A DNA stretch of 7,867 nt from Gemmatimonadota bacterium (GCA_029884515.1 JAOUHR010000075.1:1-7867); one strand, 5' to 3'; positions 1 through 7,358 are shown, counted from the first letter of the stretch. The notes: generated by a model not told the origin, from the sequence alone. Translations and numbers: made by a program.

Positions 1-1
1 C

Positions 2-1015
2 GCGTCGAACGGCGCGACGCTCTGGAGCTTCCCCCTCGGCGCGCGCGAGGTGCGCTCGTCGCCTGCCGTGGCGCTCGACGCCTCGATCACCTTCGTGGCT
101 GGCGACACGGTGTTCCGGCTCACCGCCGCTGGCACCCTCGTCTGGCGCCAAGGCATCCGGCCCGACCAGGTGATGCCGGTGGACGTGGGAGCGTCCACGC
201 CCGCCGTCGCGCCCGACGGCAGCGCGTACGTCGCGCTCGGCGGCCTCTACGCGATCGACGCCAGCGGAGCGATCCGCTGGCGCCGCTTCGAGTCGAACCC
301 CGAGGAGTTCCGCGCCGCGCCGGTGGTCGGCGACAACGGCACGGTCGTGTATTTCGCCGCGCACAACGTGCCGCTCACGGCGCTCGACCCGTCGGATGGG
401 CACACGGTCTGGTCACTCCCGCTGGGCGTGAACGACCACGTCCTCGCGTCACCCGCGCTCGGCGCGGACGGCTCGATCTACGTGGCCACGAACGGCTGCG
501 AGCTCTATGCGGTGTCGCCGTCGGGCACGCTGCGGTGGATGTTCGCGGCGAGCAGCGCCGGCTTCACGTGCGAGATGCGCTCGTCGCCGGCCATCGGCTC
601 CGACGGCACGATCTACCTGGGCACCACCCACGGGAATCCCGCGTCGGTGGTGTTCGCGATCCGCCCGAACGGCACGCTGAAGTGGACCTTCACGCCCACG
701 GACCTGCCACCCGGCGTCCCCGCGGACCACTTCGACATCTACTCCTCGCCGGCGATCGGCTCGGACGGGACCATCCACGTGGGGCACGAGTTCGGGCGCG
801 TGCATGCGCTCGATCCCGCGACCGGCGCCGAACGATGGCGCGTGGAGACTCGCAGCGGGATCACCTGGAGTTCGCCCGCACTCGGTGCCGCGGGGTGGCT
901 CGTGATCTCCGACCTCCAGGGGAACGTCTACTCCATCACCACCGACAGCCACGGGCTGCAGGCCGGCGCGCCGTGGCCGCGGTTCCGCAGGAGCAACCAG
1001 GGCCGGGGGTCGTAG
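2..1015 (+). CDS. PQQ-like beta-propeller repeat protein (5'-truncated by window edge)
   Basis: The C-terminal 337 residues of a repeat protein are visible. The frame is open to the window edge, and a repeat unit ending in 'LWSF' lies before the first GTG (position 50), so the true start is upstream. About seven units follow, each opening with (S/T)PA(I/V/L)G.DG(T/S)IYV and closing with G.L.W.F; SPA-type openings fall at visible residues 20, 67, 106, 150, 195, 249 and 291, a period of roughly 43-54. This is the signature of PQQ/quinoprotein-dehydrogenase-like propellers of the BamB/PQQ_2 type. The C-terminus 'PWPRFRRSNQGR' resembles the W..FR.....G tail common in these exported proteins. No catalytic dehydrogenase residues are identifiable, so a binding or scaffold role outside the cytoplasm is more likely than enzyme activity; this is inference. 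Two cysteines (visible residues 166 and 190) could form a disulfide. The family call is firm, the function unknown. Confidence 0.85.
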   Translation, partial: ASNGATLWSFPLGAREVRSSPAVALDASITFVAGDTVFRLTAAGTLVWRQGIRPDQVMPVDVGASTPAVAPDGSAYVALGGLYAIDASGAIRWRRFESNPEEFRAAPVVGDNGTVVYFAAHNVPLTALDPSDGHTVWSLPLGVNDHVLASPALGADGSIYVATNGCELYAVSPSGTLRWMFAASSAGFTCEMRSSPAIGSDGTIYLGTTHGNPASVVFAIRPNGTLKWTFTPTDLPPGVPADHFDIYSSPAIGSDGTIHVGHEFGRVHALDPATGAERWRVETRSGITWSSPALGAAGWLVISDLQGNVYSITTDSHGLQAGAPWPRFRRSNQGRGS

Positions 1016-1020
1016 AGGAC

Positions 1021-1052
1021 GCGTGGCGCGGCGCACACCGCGCGCGCCACGC
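1021..1052 (+). terminator. Perfect 10-bp hairpin just after the PQQ-protein stop
   Basis: The arms gcgtggcgcg (1021-1030) and cgcgccacgc (1043-1052) are exact reverse complements around a 12-nt loop, starting 6 nt after the TAG at 1013-1015. The position suits transcript termination or 3'-end protection. No T-run follows (next bases tgtagatt), so it is not a canonical intrinsic terminator. In such GC-rich genomes, T-less hairpins after genes are frequent. Confidence 0.45.
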
Positions 1053-1054
1053 TG

Positions 1055-1060
1055 TAGATT
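1055..1060 (+). promoter_or_regulatory. Possible -10 element for the DUF1080 gene
   Basis: TAGATT matches TATAAT at four of six positions and is preceded by TG one base upstream. It is one of the few AT-rich hexamers in the 104-bp gap and sits about 60 bp before the ATG at 1120. No convincing -35 hexamer lies 16-18 bp upstream, where the hairpin is. This is a weak candidate only. Confidence 0.2.
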
Positions 1061-1119
1061 CGCACGAGGGAGCCGCGCGGCGTTCAGCGGCCCGAATCCG
1101 ACCCCAGACGGCGAAGACC

Positions 1120-1881
1120 ATGACGATCACACGTACCCTCGCGCGCAGCGCGATCATCGGCGTCGCGCTGCTCCCGTTGCTCGTCCCGGAGGCGCGGGCA
1201 CAGCAGACGCGACCTGACCCCAAGGCCACGGAGCAGTGGGAGCCAGTGCCGCCCGTGGTGACCCCGGGCATCGGCGCGGCGCCACCGGCGGACGCGATCG
1301 TGCTCTTCGACGGGAAGGACCTCTCGCAGTGGCAGGGAGTGGACGGGAAGCCGTCGCGCTGGAAGGTCGAGGACGGCGCGTTCACCGCGGTCGGTGGTGC
1401 CGGCGACATCCGTACCACCCGCGGATTCGGTGACATCCAGCTGCACATCGAGTGGCGCACGCCGGCGAAGGTCGAGGGCAACGGGCAGGATCGCGGCAAC
1501 AGCGGCGTCTACCTGCAGGGCCGCTACGAGGTGCAGGTGCTCGACTCGTACGAGAACCCCACCTACTCGAACGGCCAGGCCGCGAGCATCTACAAGCAGT
1601 ACGTGCCGCTCGTGAACGCGAGCCGCAAGCCGGGCGAGTGGCAAAGCTACGACATCGTCTTCCGCGCGCCGCGGTTCGATGACGATGGCACGCTGCGTGC
1701 GCCCGGGTACGTGACGGTGCTGCACAACGGCGTGCTGGTGCAGGACCACGTGGAGCTCAAGGGGAGCACGGTCTACACCGGCTTGCCGAAGTACGAGCCG
1801 CACGGGATCCGGGAGCCGCTGCTGCTCCAGTACCACGGGAACCCGGTGAGCTACCGCAACATCTGGATCCGCGAGCTCTAG
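1120..1881 (+). CDS. Secreted DUF1080 / 3-keto-disaccharide hydrolase family protein
   Basis: This is a 253-residue protein. Residues 1-27 form a signal peptide: basic start (R5, R9), hydrophobic core about 11-22, and an ARA|QQ cleavage site after A27. There is no lipobox cysteine, so the product should be periplasmic or secreted. The mature part is one concanavalin-A-like beta-sandwich of the 3keto-disac_hyd (DUF1080) family. Recognisable segments are LFDGKDLSQWQ (62-72), RGNSGVYLQGRYEVQVLDS (125-143), IYKQYVPLVNASRKPGEW (157-174) and the closing PLLLQYHGNPVSYRNIWIREL region (233-253). Characterised family members hydrolyse 3-keto-glycosides in the glycoside 3-oxidation route; activity here is inferred only. 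The ATG at 1120 is chosen because it opens the signal peptide; the frame extends far upstream but overlaps the PQQ gene as Arg-rich nonsense. No clear Shine-Dalgarno is seen. The length suits a single-domain member. The stop overlaps the stop of the convergent kinase gene. Confidence 0.88.
   Translation: MTITRTLARSAIIGVALLPLLVPEARAQQTRPDPKATEQWEPVPPVVTPGIGAAPPADAIVLFDGKDLSQWQGVDGKPSRWKVEDGAFTAVGGAGDIRTTRGFGDIQLHIEWRTPAKVEGNGQDRGNSGVYLQGRYEVQVLDSYENPTYSNGQAASIYKQYVPLVNASRKPGEWQSYDIVFRAPRFDDDGTLRAPGYVTVLHNGVLVQDHVELKGSTVYTGLPKYEPHGIREPLLLQYHGNPVSYRNIWIREL
1878..1881. other. Shared CTAG carrying both convergent stop codons
   Basis: The palindrome CTAG supplies TAG for the plus-strand DUF1080 gene (1879-1881) and TAG for the minus-strand kinase gene (1880-1878). 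The two genes therefore overlap tail-to-tail by four bases, leaving no intergenic room for a separate terminator on either strand. Confidence 0.9.
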
Positions 1882-4829
1882 CGCCCCTGCGCACCGCAGC
1901 GCGCCTGCCCGGCGCGCGCGCGCGCCCGCGGCCCGGCCACGGCCAGGCTCGTGGTGTCCCAGAGCCTGAGTGCCGACGCATAGTGAGCCGCTGCGTGCGC
2001 GCAATCGCGCCCCGCCTCCGCGAGCTCCCCGAGTTCCATCCAGGCGAGGGGCGTGATCCCCACCAGCCACGTCGCGGGCGGGGTCAGCGACGCGAGGACG
2101 ATCGCGGCGCTGTCGGCGAGTCCCTCGGCGCGGAGGAGGCCGGCGGTGAGGAAGCGGATCTGCACCTCCGGATCGATCTCGGATGCGTTATCGGTGTGGA
2201 TGGTCCACAGCCCCAGCGCGCGCGATGCGTGCGCGAGTGCCGTGCGCGTGTCGCCCCGGCGCGCAGCCAGCCGGGCGTCGAGGTCCGACTGCAGCGCCTT
2301 CACGTACTCCGCCGGATGCGCGCCCTCCGTGGGGAACGAGTCCATCACCGTGCGCCAGCGCCGGGTGACGGTGGTGTCCCCATATCCGGCATGGTACGCG
2401 GCGAGCATCCACCCGCTCCGCCAGATGTCGCGCCTCTGGAAGAGTGCCACGGCCGAGTCCACGGGTGCCTCGCGACGCAGGGATTCGATCGCCCGGTCGG
2501 TCATCGCATCCGTCGACAAGCCCAGGATCGCGGCGGCGAGGAACCCGAGGTCGAATCGATGGCGGTCAGGAGCTGCGAAGGAGCCGGCCGCAGCGTCGTA
2601 CATCGCCGCCACGCTGTCCGCGCGACCCGCCGCCAGTTCGAGGAGCGCCACCATGTTCTGTCCCATGCGCGTCTCGAACCCCGGTTCGGCGCGCTGCAGG
2701 AGGTGCCTGGCGAGTGCGCCGGCGCGGTCGGGCCGCGTGGTCCTCACGGCGCGGTAGGCGCTCGTCCATACCGGGATCGGATACGTCGATACCACGTCGA
2801 GCAGGCTGTCCACGCCGGCATCCCGGGCGAGCAGGATCTCGAGCGCCAGCTCCATCCCCCTTGCGACGCCATCCAGTTCGTACTGCGCGACGCGCACCAG
2901 CTGCCGGCGCATGTCGCCGGGGTCGCCGCCCTGTGACGCGAAGAAGAGGCGACGCGTGAGCGCCAGCGCGTTGGTGGAGTCGAGCGCCAGCGCACGATCG
3001 GCCGCCTCGAGCGCGTCCGCCGGCGTCGCACCGAACTGCCAGCCGAGGACCTGTCGCATGTACGACGTGGCGTTCCACGCCTCGAAGTCGGAAGGGTCGA
3101 TCTCCACCAGCCGGCGCGCCAGCTCCGCGGCCCGCGGCCCGTCGGTCTCGATCAGCGCATCCTGGAGCTGCAGGCGGAACCGGTTCCGCTCGCCCAGCGA
3201 GGACTCGGACGCACGGGCCTTCGCGATGAGCCGCCGAAGCCCCGCGTACGGCTGTCCCAGGGCGGACTGCGCCCAGGACTTGATGCCGACGGCCTCGGTC
3301 AACGCGAGCGCGAAGCTGGAGTCGAGCGCCACCGCGCGATCGATCGCACGATTCGCCGAGTCGATCATCCCGCGGCGCAATGCCGCGCGCGCGGCCAGGT
3401 ACTCCTTCATCGCCTTGGGCGAGGACGTCACGGACCGGCCCGGACTCAGCCCTTCCGCCCCCGGACCCTGACCGCCGCTCGCGCCCATGATCGCGATGGC
3501 CAGCCGCTCGGCGAGCGCGCCGAGACTGTCCTCGGCCGCCTCCTCGACGAACGTCAGTTCCACGCTGTCGGTGGCCGTGAAGTAGAGCCTCACGGTGACG
3601 CCCATCCGGGCGCCGTCGCGCCGCACCGAGCCGAGCAGGTATCGCGCCGCGCCGCGCGTTCGTGCCAGCTCGGACGCTTCACGGGGATCCGGACTCCGCA
3701 ATGCGCCGCCGTCCGACGCCCGCAGCAGTCGCCAGAGCGACCACGGGTCCGCCACGCGCAGGCCGGGCGTGCCTTCGAGCGTCGTCGCGAGGAGGTCCGG
3801 CAGGGTTTCGCTCCAGTCGTTGGCGCCCGGCGTGGAGACGCGGAACGGATAGATGGCGATGAGGTGCGGGTCGAGCGGGACTCCCGCGAGGCGGAGCCAC
3901 AGCAGCACGGCGGCGACGACCCCGATCACGCCGATGCCCGCGGCCACCGCGCGCCGGTTCCGGGCAACGCGCCGTACCCTCCGCTCCGCGTCCGGGTCCT
4001 CGCTCGCGCGCACGGCCTCGGCGAAGGCGTGCATGTCCGGGAACCGGTCCGCGGCCACCGGCGCGAGGGCCTTTCGCAACAGCGCGTCCACGGCCGGCGT
4101 GACGGAAGGCCGCACGGTGGACACCGCGTGGATCTCCCCGTGCATCTTCCTCGCAAGCAAGGCCTGGGGGGTCGACGCGCTGAACGGTTGGTCACCGGTG
4201 AGCATCTCATAGAAGACCATCGCCAGCGCGTACTGGTCGGCGTGCGGCCCCACGTCGGACTCGCCACTGATCTGCTCGGGGCTCATGTACGCCGGTGTGC
4301 CGACGCCGAGGCCGGTGCCGGTGAGGCGCGACCCGCCCGGGCCGGCGAGGGCGCGCGCGACGCCGAAGTCGCTGACCACCGCCTGCGCATGTTGCAGCAG
4401 GATGTTCTCGGGCTTGATGTCCCGGTGCACGACGCCCTGTCCATGGGCGTACGCGAGGGCGCTCGCCACCTCGAGCGTGATGCGCCGGGCGTCGTCGAGC
4501 GGCAGTTGTCCTTCACGCGCCAGGCGCTGGCGCAGCGATTCCCCTTCCACCACGGGCATCGCGAACCAGGCGACCCCGGCCTCGGTGGCGGAGTCGAAGA
4601 GCGGGACGATGTGCGGATGCGAGAGCGCGGCGACGATCCGGATCTCGAGCTGGAAGCGCTGGCTCGCCGCGTCGCCGGCGGTATCGGTGGCGAACGCCTT
4701 GATGGCGACGTGGCGGTCGTGGCGCAGGTCGCGGGCGCGGTAGACCGTCGCCATGCCGCCGCGGCCCAATTCGCCCTCGATCTCGTAGCGGCCCTGCAGT
4801 GCGGTGGTGAGTCGGGCGAGGATGTCCAT
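1878..4829 (-). CDS. Membrane-anchored Ser/Thr protein kinase with TolB-like and TPR regions
   Basis: 983 residues from the ATG at 4829. The kinase domain (about 15-275) is of PknB/Hanks type: glycine loop GRGGMATV 22-29, VAIK lysine K44, alphaC Glu E62, HRDIKPEN 135-142 (catalytic D137, an RD kinase), DFG 154-156, SPE 183-185, subdomain IX Asp D198. Activation-loop Thr 170, 172 and 178 are plausible autophosphorylation sites. A basic stretch (RRVRRVARNRR, about 283-293) precedes one membrane helix (about 294-314), so the kinase should be cytoplasmic and the rest outside. Residues about 321-448 look like a diverged TolB/FlgO-like domain (HLIAIYPF..., ...YLLGSVRRDG...). From about 470 to 955 lie alpha-helical TPR-like repeats (for example ALDSSFALAL, LEIDPSDFEAW, LALDSTNALAL). 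The tail is Arg/Ala-rich. Upstream in-frame starts exist (ATG 4862, GTG 4865), but 4829 aligns to within one residue with the start of the plus-strand paralogue. No Shine-Dalgarno is evident. Substrates and ligand are unknown. Confidence 0.9.
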   Translation of the reverse strand: MDILARLTTALQGRYEIEGELGRGGMATVYRARDLRHDRHVAIKAFATDTAGDAASQRFQLEIRIVAALSHPHIVPLFDSATEAGVAWFAMPVVEGESLRQRLAREGQLPLDDARRITLEVASALAYAHGQGVVHRDIKPENILLQHAQAVVSDFGVARALAGPGGSRLTGTGLGVGTPAYMSPEQISGESDVGPHADQYALAMVFYEMLTGDQPFSASTPQALLARKMHGEIHAVSTVRPSVTPAVDALLRKALAPVAADRFPDMHAFAEAVRASEDPDAERRVRRVARNRRAVAAGIGVIGVVAAVLLWLRLAGVPLDPHLIAIYPFRVSTPGANDWSETLPDLLATTLEGTPGLRVADPWSLWRLLRASDGGALRSPDPREASELARTRGAARYLLGSVRRDGARMGVTVRLYFTATDSVELTFVEEAAEDSLGALAERLAIAIMGASGGQGPGAEGLSPGRSVTSSPKAMKEYLAARAALRRGMIDSANRAIDRAVALDSSFALALTEAVGIKSWAQSALGQPYAGLRRLIAKARASESSLGERNRFRLQLQDALIETDGPRAAELARRLVEIDPSDFEAWNATSYMRQVLGWQFGATPADALEAADRALALDSTNALALTRRLFFASQGGDPGDMRRQLVRVAQYELDGVARGMELALEILLARDAGVDSLLDVVSTYPIPVWTSAYRAVRTTRPDRAGALARHLLQRAEPGFETRMGQNMVALLELAAGRADSVAAMYDAAAGSFAAPDRHRFDLGFLAAAILGLSTDAMTDRAIESLRREAPVDSAVALFQRRDIWRSGWMLAAYHAGYGDTTVTRRWRTVMDSFPTEGAHPAEYVKALQSDLDARLAARRGDTRTALAHASRALGLWTIHTDNASEIDPEVQIRFLTAGLLRAEGLADSAAIVLASLTPPATWLVGITPLAWMELGELAEAGRDCAHAAAHYASALRLWDTTSLAVAGPRARARAGQARCGAQGR
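1911..1926. repeat. (GC)7 alternating tract within a 16-bp palindrome
   Basis: An uninterrupted GC dinucleotide run (1912-1925) lies within a self-complementary 16-mer. It is inside the minus-strand kinase gene close to its 3' end, where it encodes the Arg-Ala repeats of the C-terminal tail. Such tracts can adopt Z-DNA or slip during replication; here it may simply reflect composition. Confidence 0.6.
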
Positions 4830-4982
4830 GGGAACCGGACCGGCGCGTTGCCCCGGGGTCATCACGTCATCGCCGGGAGTCCCGACCGCTGACGTGCGAG
4901 CATTACCGTATGCTCGCGCGCCCCCTGTGCGCTCGCAAGGCGAGGGAATGGCACCGGCCCCGCACGGGCCGCAACTTCAGGT
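4830..4982. promoter_or_regulatory. Divergent intergenic control region between the two kinase genes
   Basis: This is the only non-coding stretch between the head-to-head kinases (153 bp with the chosen starts, 117 bp if the minus-strand gene starts at 4865). Both promoters should lie here. It holds an inverted repeat (4896-4917) with a TATGCT hexamer at 4909-4914 that could serve as a plus-strand -10. A CTGACG at 4889-4894 resembles a -35 but sits only 14 bp away. A small 5-bp hairpin (ctcgc/gcgag, 4932-4944) follows. No strong Shine-Dalgarno precedes either start. Confidence 0.6.
4896..4917. repeat. Inverted repeat, candidate operator
   Basis: The arms gcgagcat (4896-4903) and atgctcgc (4910-4917) are exact reverse complements around a 6-bp spacer taccgt. 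Beyond one mismatch, two more outer pairs match (4893/4920 and 4894/4919), giving 10 of 11. The spacing and symmetry suit a dimeric helix-turn-helix regulator. It overlaps the possible plus-strand -10 and lies 65 bp before that gene's ATG and 66 bp before the chosen minus-strand ATG, so one protein could control both. The regulator is not in the window. Confidence 0.5.
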
Positions 4983-7358
4983 ATGCCCACGACCCTCGCC
5001 GGCTTGAACTCCGCCCTCGCCGACCGCTATCGCATCGAGCGCGAAGTCGGCGCCGGTGGCATGGCCACGGTCTACCTCGCCGAGGACCTCAAGCACGCCC
5101 GGCAGGTCGCGCTCAAGGTCCTCAAGCCCGAGCTGGCCGCCGCGCTCGGCGGTGAGCGCTTCCTGAAGGAGATCCGGGTGACGGCCAACCTGCAGCACCC
5201 GCACATCCTTCCGCTCTACGATTCGGGGAGCGCGGGCGAGGCGCTCTTCTACGTGATGCCCTTCGTGCCGGGCGAGTCGCTGCGCGACCGGCTGGGCCGC
5301 GACAAGCTGATGCCCGTGGACGAGACCATCCGCATCATCGGCCAGGTCGCCGGCGCGCTCGACTACGCGCACCGGCAGGGGATCATCCACCGAGACATCA
5401 AGCCGGAGAACATCCTCCTCCACGAGGGTGAGGCGCGGCTCGCCGACTTCGGCATCGCACTCGCCGTGAGCGAGGCGGGGGGCGGGCGGCTCACCGGCAC
5501 CGGGCTCTCGATCGGCACGCTGCAGTACATGAGCCCTGAGCAGGCCACCGGCGAGCGCGACCTCGATGCGCGGAGCGACGTGTACGCACTGGGTGCCGTG
5601 GCGTACGAGATGCTCGCCGGTGAACCGCCCGTGACCGGCCCCTCACCGCGCGTGATCATGGCGAAGCTGATGACCGAGCCGCCGACACCGCTGCGCGTGG
5701 TGCGCGACACCGTCCCGCCCGCACTCGATGCTGCGGTGATGCGCGCGCTGGCGAAGGCGCCGACCGACCGGTTCGCCAGTGCGCGGGAGTTCATCGATGC
5801 GCTGACGACGTCGACACCATCGGCGCCATCGGCCGCGGACGCCAGCGCGAGGGCCCACGCGAACGCGCAGTTCACGCGGCGCACGCGCACCGTCGCCGTC
5901 GCTGCACTCGGCGCCATGGGCGCGGTCGCGCTCGCCGTCGCCCTCTGGGCTGGTCTCGGGATCGGGCGCGCGACGGGGGGCATCCGCTCCATCGCCGTGC
6001 TCCCGCTCGACAACTACTCGGGCGACGCATCGCAGGACTACTTCGCCGAGGGGATGACCGACGAGCTGACCGCCGCGCTCGCGAGCATCAGCCAACTCCG
6101 CGTCACCTCCCGCGGCTCGGCGATGCAGTTCGGGGGGAAGAACCGCCCGGCCACGCCGGAGATCGGCAAGGCGCTCAACGTGGACGCGGTGGTGGAGGGT
6201 TCGGTCGTCCGCTCGGGCGACAAGGTGCGGATCACCGCGCAGCTCATCGACACGCGCGCGGACAAGCACCTCTGGGCCAAGACCTTCGAGGGCAACTCGA
6301 ACGACGTGCTGTCGCTGCAGGGCCAGCTGGCGCAGGCCATCGCGAGCGAGATCAACGTCCAGCTCACGCCGGGTGAGCAGACGCGGCTCGCCACGGCGCA
6401 GACCGTGAACGCCGACGGGCACGACGCCTACCTCAAGGGCCGCTACTTCTTCAATCGGCCGAGCGACGAGAACCTGCGGAAGGCGATCGAACAGTTCGAG
6501 GAGGCGGTGCGACTCAACCCGACCTTCGCGCCCGCGTGGTCGGGGCTCTCGGATGCCTACCTCTGGGCCGGCTACAACGAGGGTTTCATCACCGCCAGCG
6601 CGGCCAAGCCCAAGGCGCGGGCCGCGGCCGAGCAGGCGCTCGAGCTCGACCCGAACTCGGCCGAGGCGCACACCTCGCTCGCCGTGTTCAAGCTCTTCTA
6701 TGAGTACGACTGGAAGGGGATGGAGGCCGAGTTCCGCATGGCGATCGCCCTCAACCCGAACTACGCCTTCGCGCACGACCAGTTCGCGCTCGGCCTCGCC
6801 TTCATCGGGCGGCTGGACGAGTCGATCGCCGAGAGCCGAAGGGCGGAGGCGCTCGATCCGCTCAACCCGCAGGTGCTGGTGGACGCCAACATGGCGTTCA
6901 TCAACAGGCGAGACTTCGAGAGCGCGAAGGCGCTGGCGCGCCGCGCGGAGGAGCTCGACCCCTCCTACTTCTTCCCCGTGATGATCCAGGGCTGGGCCGA
7001 GATGGGTGCCGGGCGCTGGAAGGAGGCGATCCCCTTCATCGAGCGGTCGCGGACGCTCGGCGCACCCCCCTTCGTGACCGCCTACCTCGCGTACGCACGC
7101 GGCGCGGCGGGCGACCGCGCGGGCACGATGGCCGCGCTCGCGGAGCTCAAGGCGATGTCGCCGACGGGTGAGGTGCTGCCCTTCAACATGGCGCTCGTGC
7201 ACCTCGGCCTCGGCGACCACGCGCGCGCCATCGACAACCTCGAGCTGGCGCGCGCAGCAGACTCCCAGATGCTCGGCTGGCTCGGGCAGGACCCGATCTT
7301 CGACCGGCTGCGCGGGGAGCCGCGGTTCCAGGCGCTGCTCAAGGCATTGAATTTCTAG
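4983..7358 (+). CDS. Membrane-anchored Ser/Thr protein kinase with TolB/FlgO-like domain and TPR array
   Basis: 791 residues. The kinase domain (about 16-275) is complete: glycine loop GAGGMATV 23-30, VALK lysine K45, alphaC Glu E63, HRDIKPEN 136-143 (catalytic D138), DFG 155-157, SPE 184-186, D199 of subdomain IX. Thr 171, 173 and 179 in the activation segment are candidate autophosphorylation sites. An Ala/Ser/Thr-rich linker (275-296) and RRTR lead into one membrane helix (about 303-325), predicting a cytoplasmic kinase. Residues about 335-462 match the TolB/FlgO-like module often fused to TPRs (SIAVLPLDNYSGD, YFAEGMTDELTAAL, VDAVVEGSVVRSGDKVRITAQLID in part). TPR-like helices follow from about 480 to 760 (AIEQFEEAVRLNPTFAPAW, QALELDPNSAEAHTSLA, MAIALNPNYAFAHDQFA, RAEALDPLNP). 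The family is implicated in phosphorelay-type regulation, but the stimulus and targets here are unknown. The ATG at 4983 is the only start codon in frame after the TGA at 4890; a weak 'cagg' lies just upstream. No PASTA domains are present. Confidence 0.93.
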   Translation: MPTTLAGLNSALADRYRIEREVGAGGMATVYLAEDLKHARQVALKVLKPELAAALGGERFLKEIRVTANLQHPHILPLYDSGSAGEALFYVMPFVPGESLRDRLGRDKLMPVDETIRIIGQVAGALDYAHRQGIIHRDIKPENILLHEGEARLADFGIALAVSEAGGGRLTGTGLSIGTLQYMSPEQATGERDLDARSDVYALGAVAYEMLAGEPPVTGPSPRVIMAKLMTEPPTPLRVVRDTVPPALDAAVMRALAKAPTDRFASAREFIDALTTSTPSAPSAADASARAHANAQFTRRTRTVAVAALGAMGAVALAVALWAGLGIGRATGGIRSIAVLPLDNYSGDASQDYFAEGMTDELTAALASISQLRVTSRGSAMQFGGKNRPATPEIGKALNVDAVVEGSVVRSGDKVRITAQLIDTRADKHLWAKTFEGNSNDVLSLQGQLAQAIASEINVQLTPGEQTRLATAQTVNADGHDAYLKGRYFFNRPSDENLRKAIEQFEEAVRLNPTFAPAWSGLSDAYLWAGYNEGFITASAAKPKARAAAEQALELDPNSAEAHTSLAVFKLFYEYDWKGMEAEFRMAIALNPNYAFAHDQFALGLAFIGRLDESIAESRRAEALDPLNPQVLVDANMAFINRRDFESAKALARRAEELDPSYFFPVMIQGWAEMGAGRWKEAIPFIERSRTLGAPPFVTAYLAYARGAAGDRAGTMAALAELKAMSPTGEVLPFNMALVHLGLGDHARAIDNLELARAADSQMLGWLGQDPIFDRLRGEPRFQALLKALNF

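Noticed and set aside
50..52. GTG at position 50 as the start of the PQQ-like protein
   Set aside because: A repeat unit continues in frame upstream to the window edge, so the gene is truncated by the window rather than starting here.
535..1119. N-terminal extension of the DUF1080 reading frame to an ATG at 535
   Set aside because: The extension overlaps the PQQ-protein gene in another frame, is Arg/His-rich, and would bury a clear signal peptide that begins at 1120.
1084..2070. Open frame of 328 codons on the minus strand opposite the DUF1080 gene
   Set aside because: It overlaps both the DUF1080 gene and the end of the minus-strand kinase gene, and its translation is biased and featureless.
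1983..2936. Open frame of 317 codons on the plus strand, antisense to the minus-strand kinase
   Set aside because: Low-complexity Arg/Gly/His composition and no start signal; it is a shadow of the TPR region of the real gene.
4830..4865. Longer minus-strand kinase from ATG 4862 or GTG 4865
   Set aside because: It cannot be excluded, but the extra 11-12 residues are Pro/Gly-rich. The ATG at 4829 places the glycine loop at the same distance as in the paralogue.
3864..4892. Open frame of 342 codons on the plus strand, antisense to the minus-strand kinase domain
   Set aside because: The opposite strand carries a full set of kinase motifs in this interval; the antisense translation has no family features.
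4948..5007. A 19-codon open frame (starting MAPAP) overlapping the start of the plus-strand kinase, possible leader peptide
   Set aside because: The GAGGG before it is only one base from the ATG, which is too close for a ribosome binding site, and its sequence has no attenuator-like codon runs. It is probably chance.
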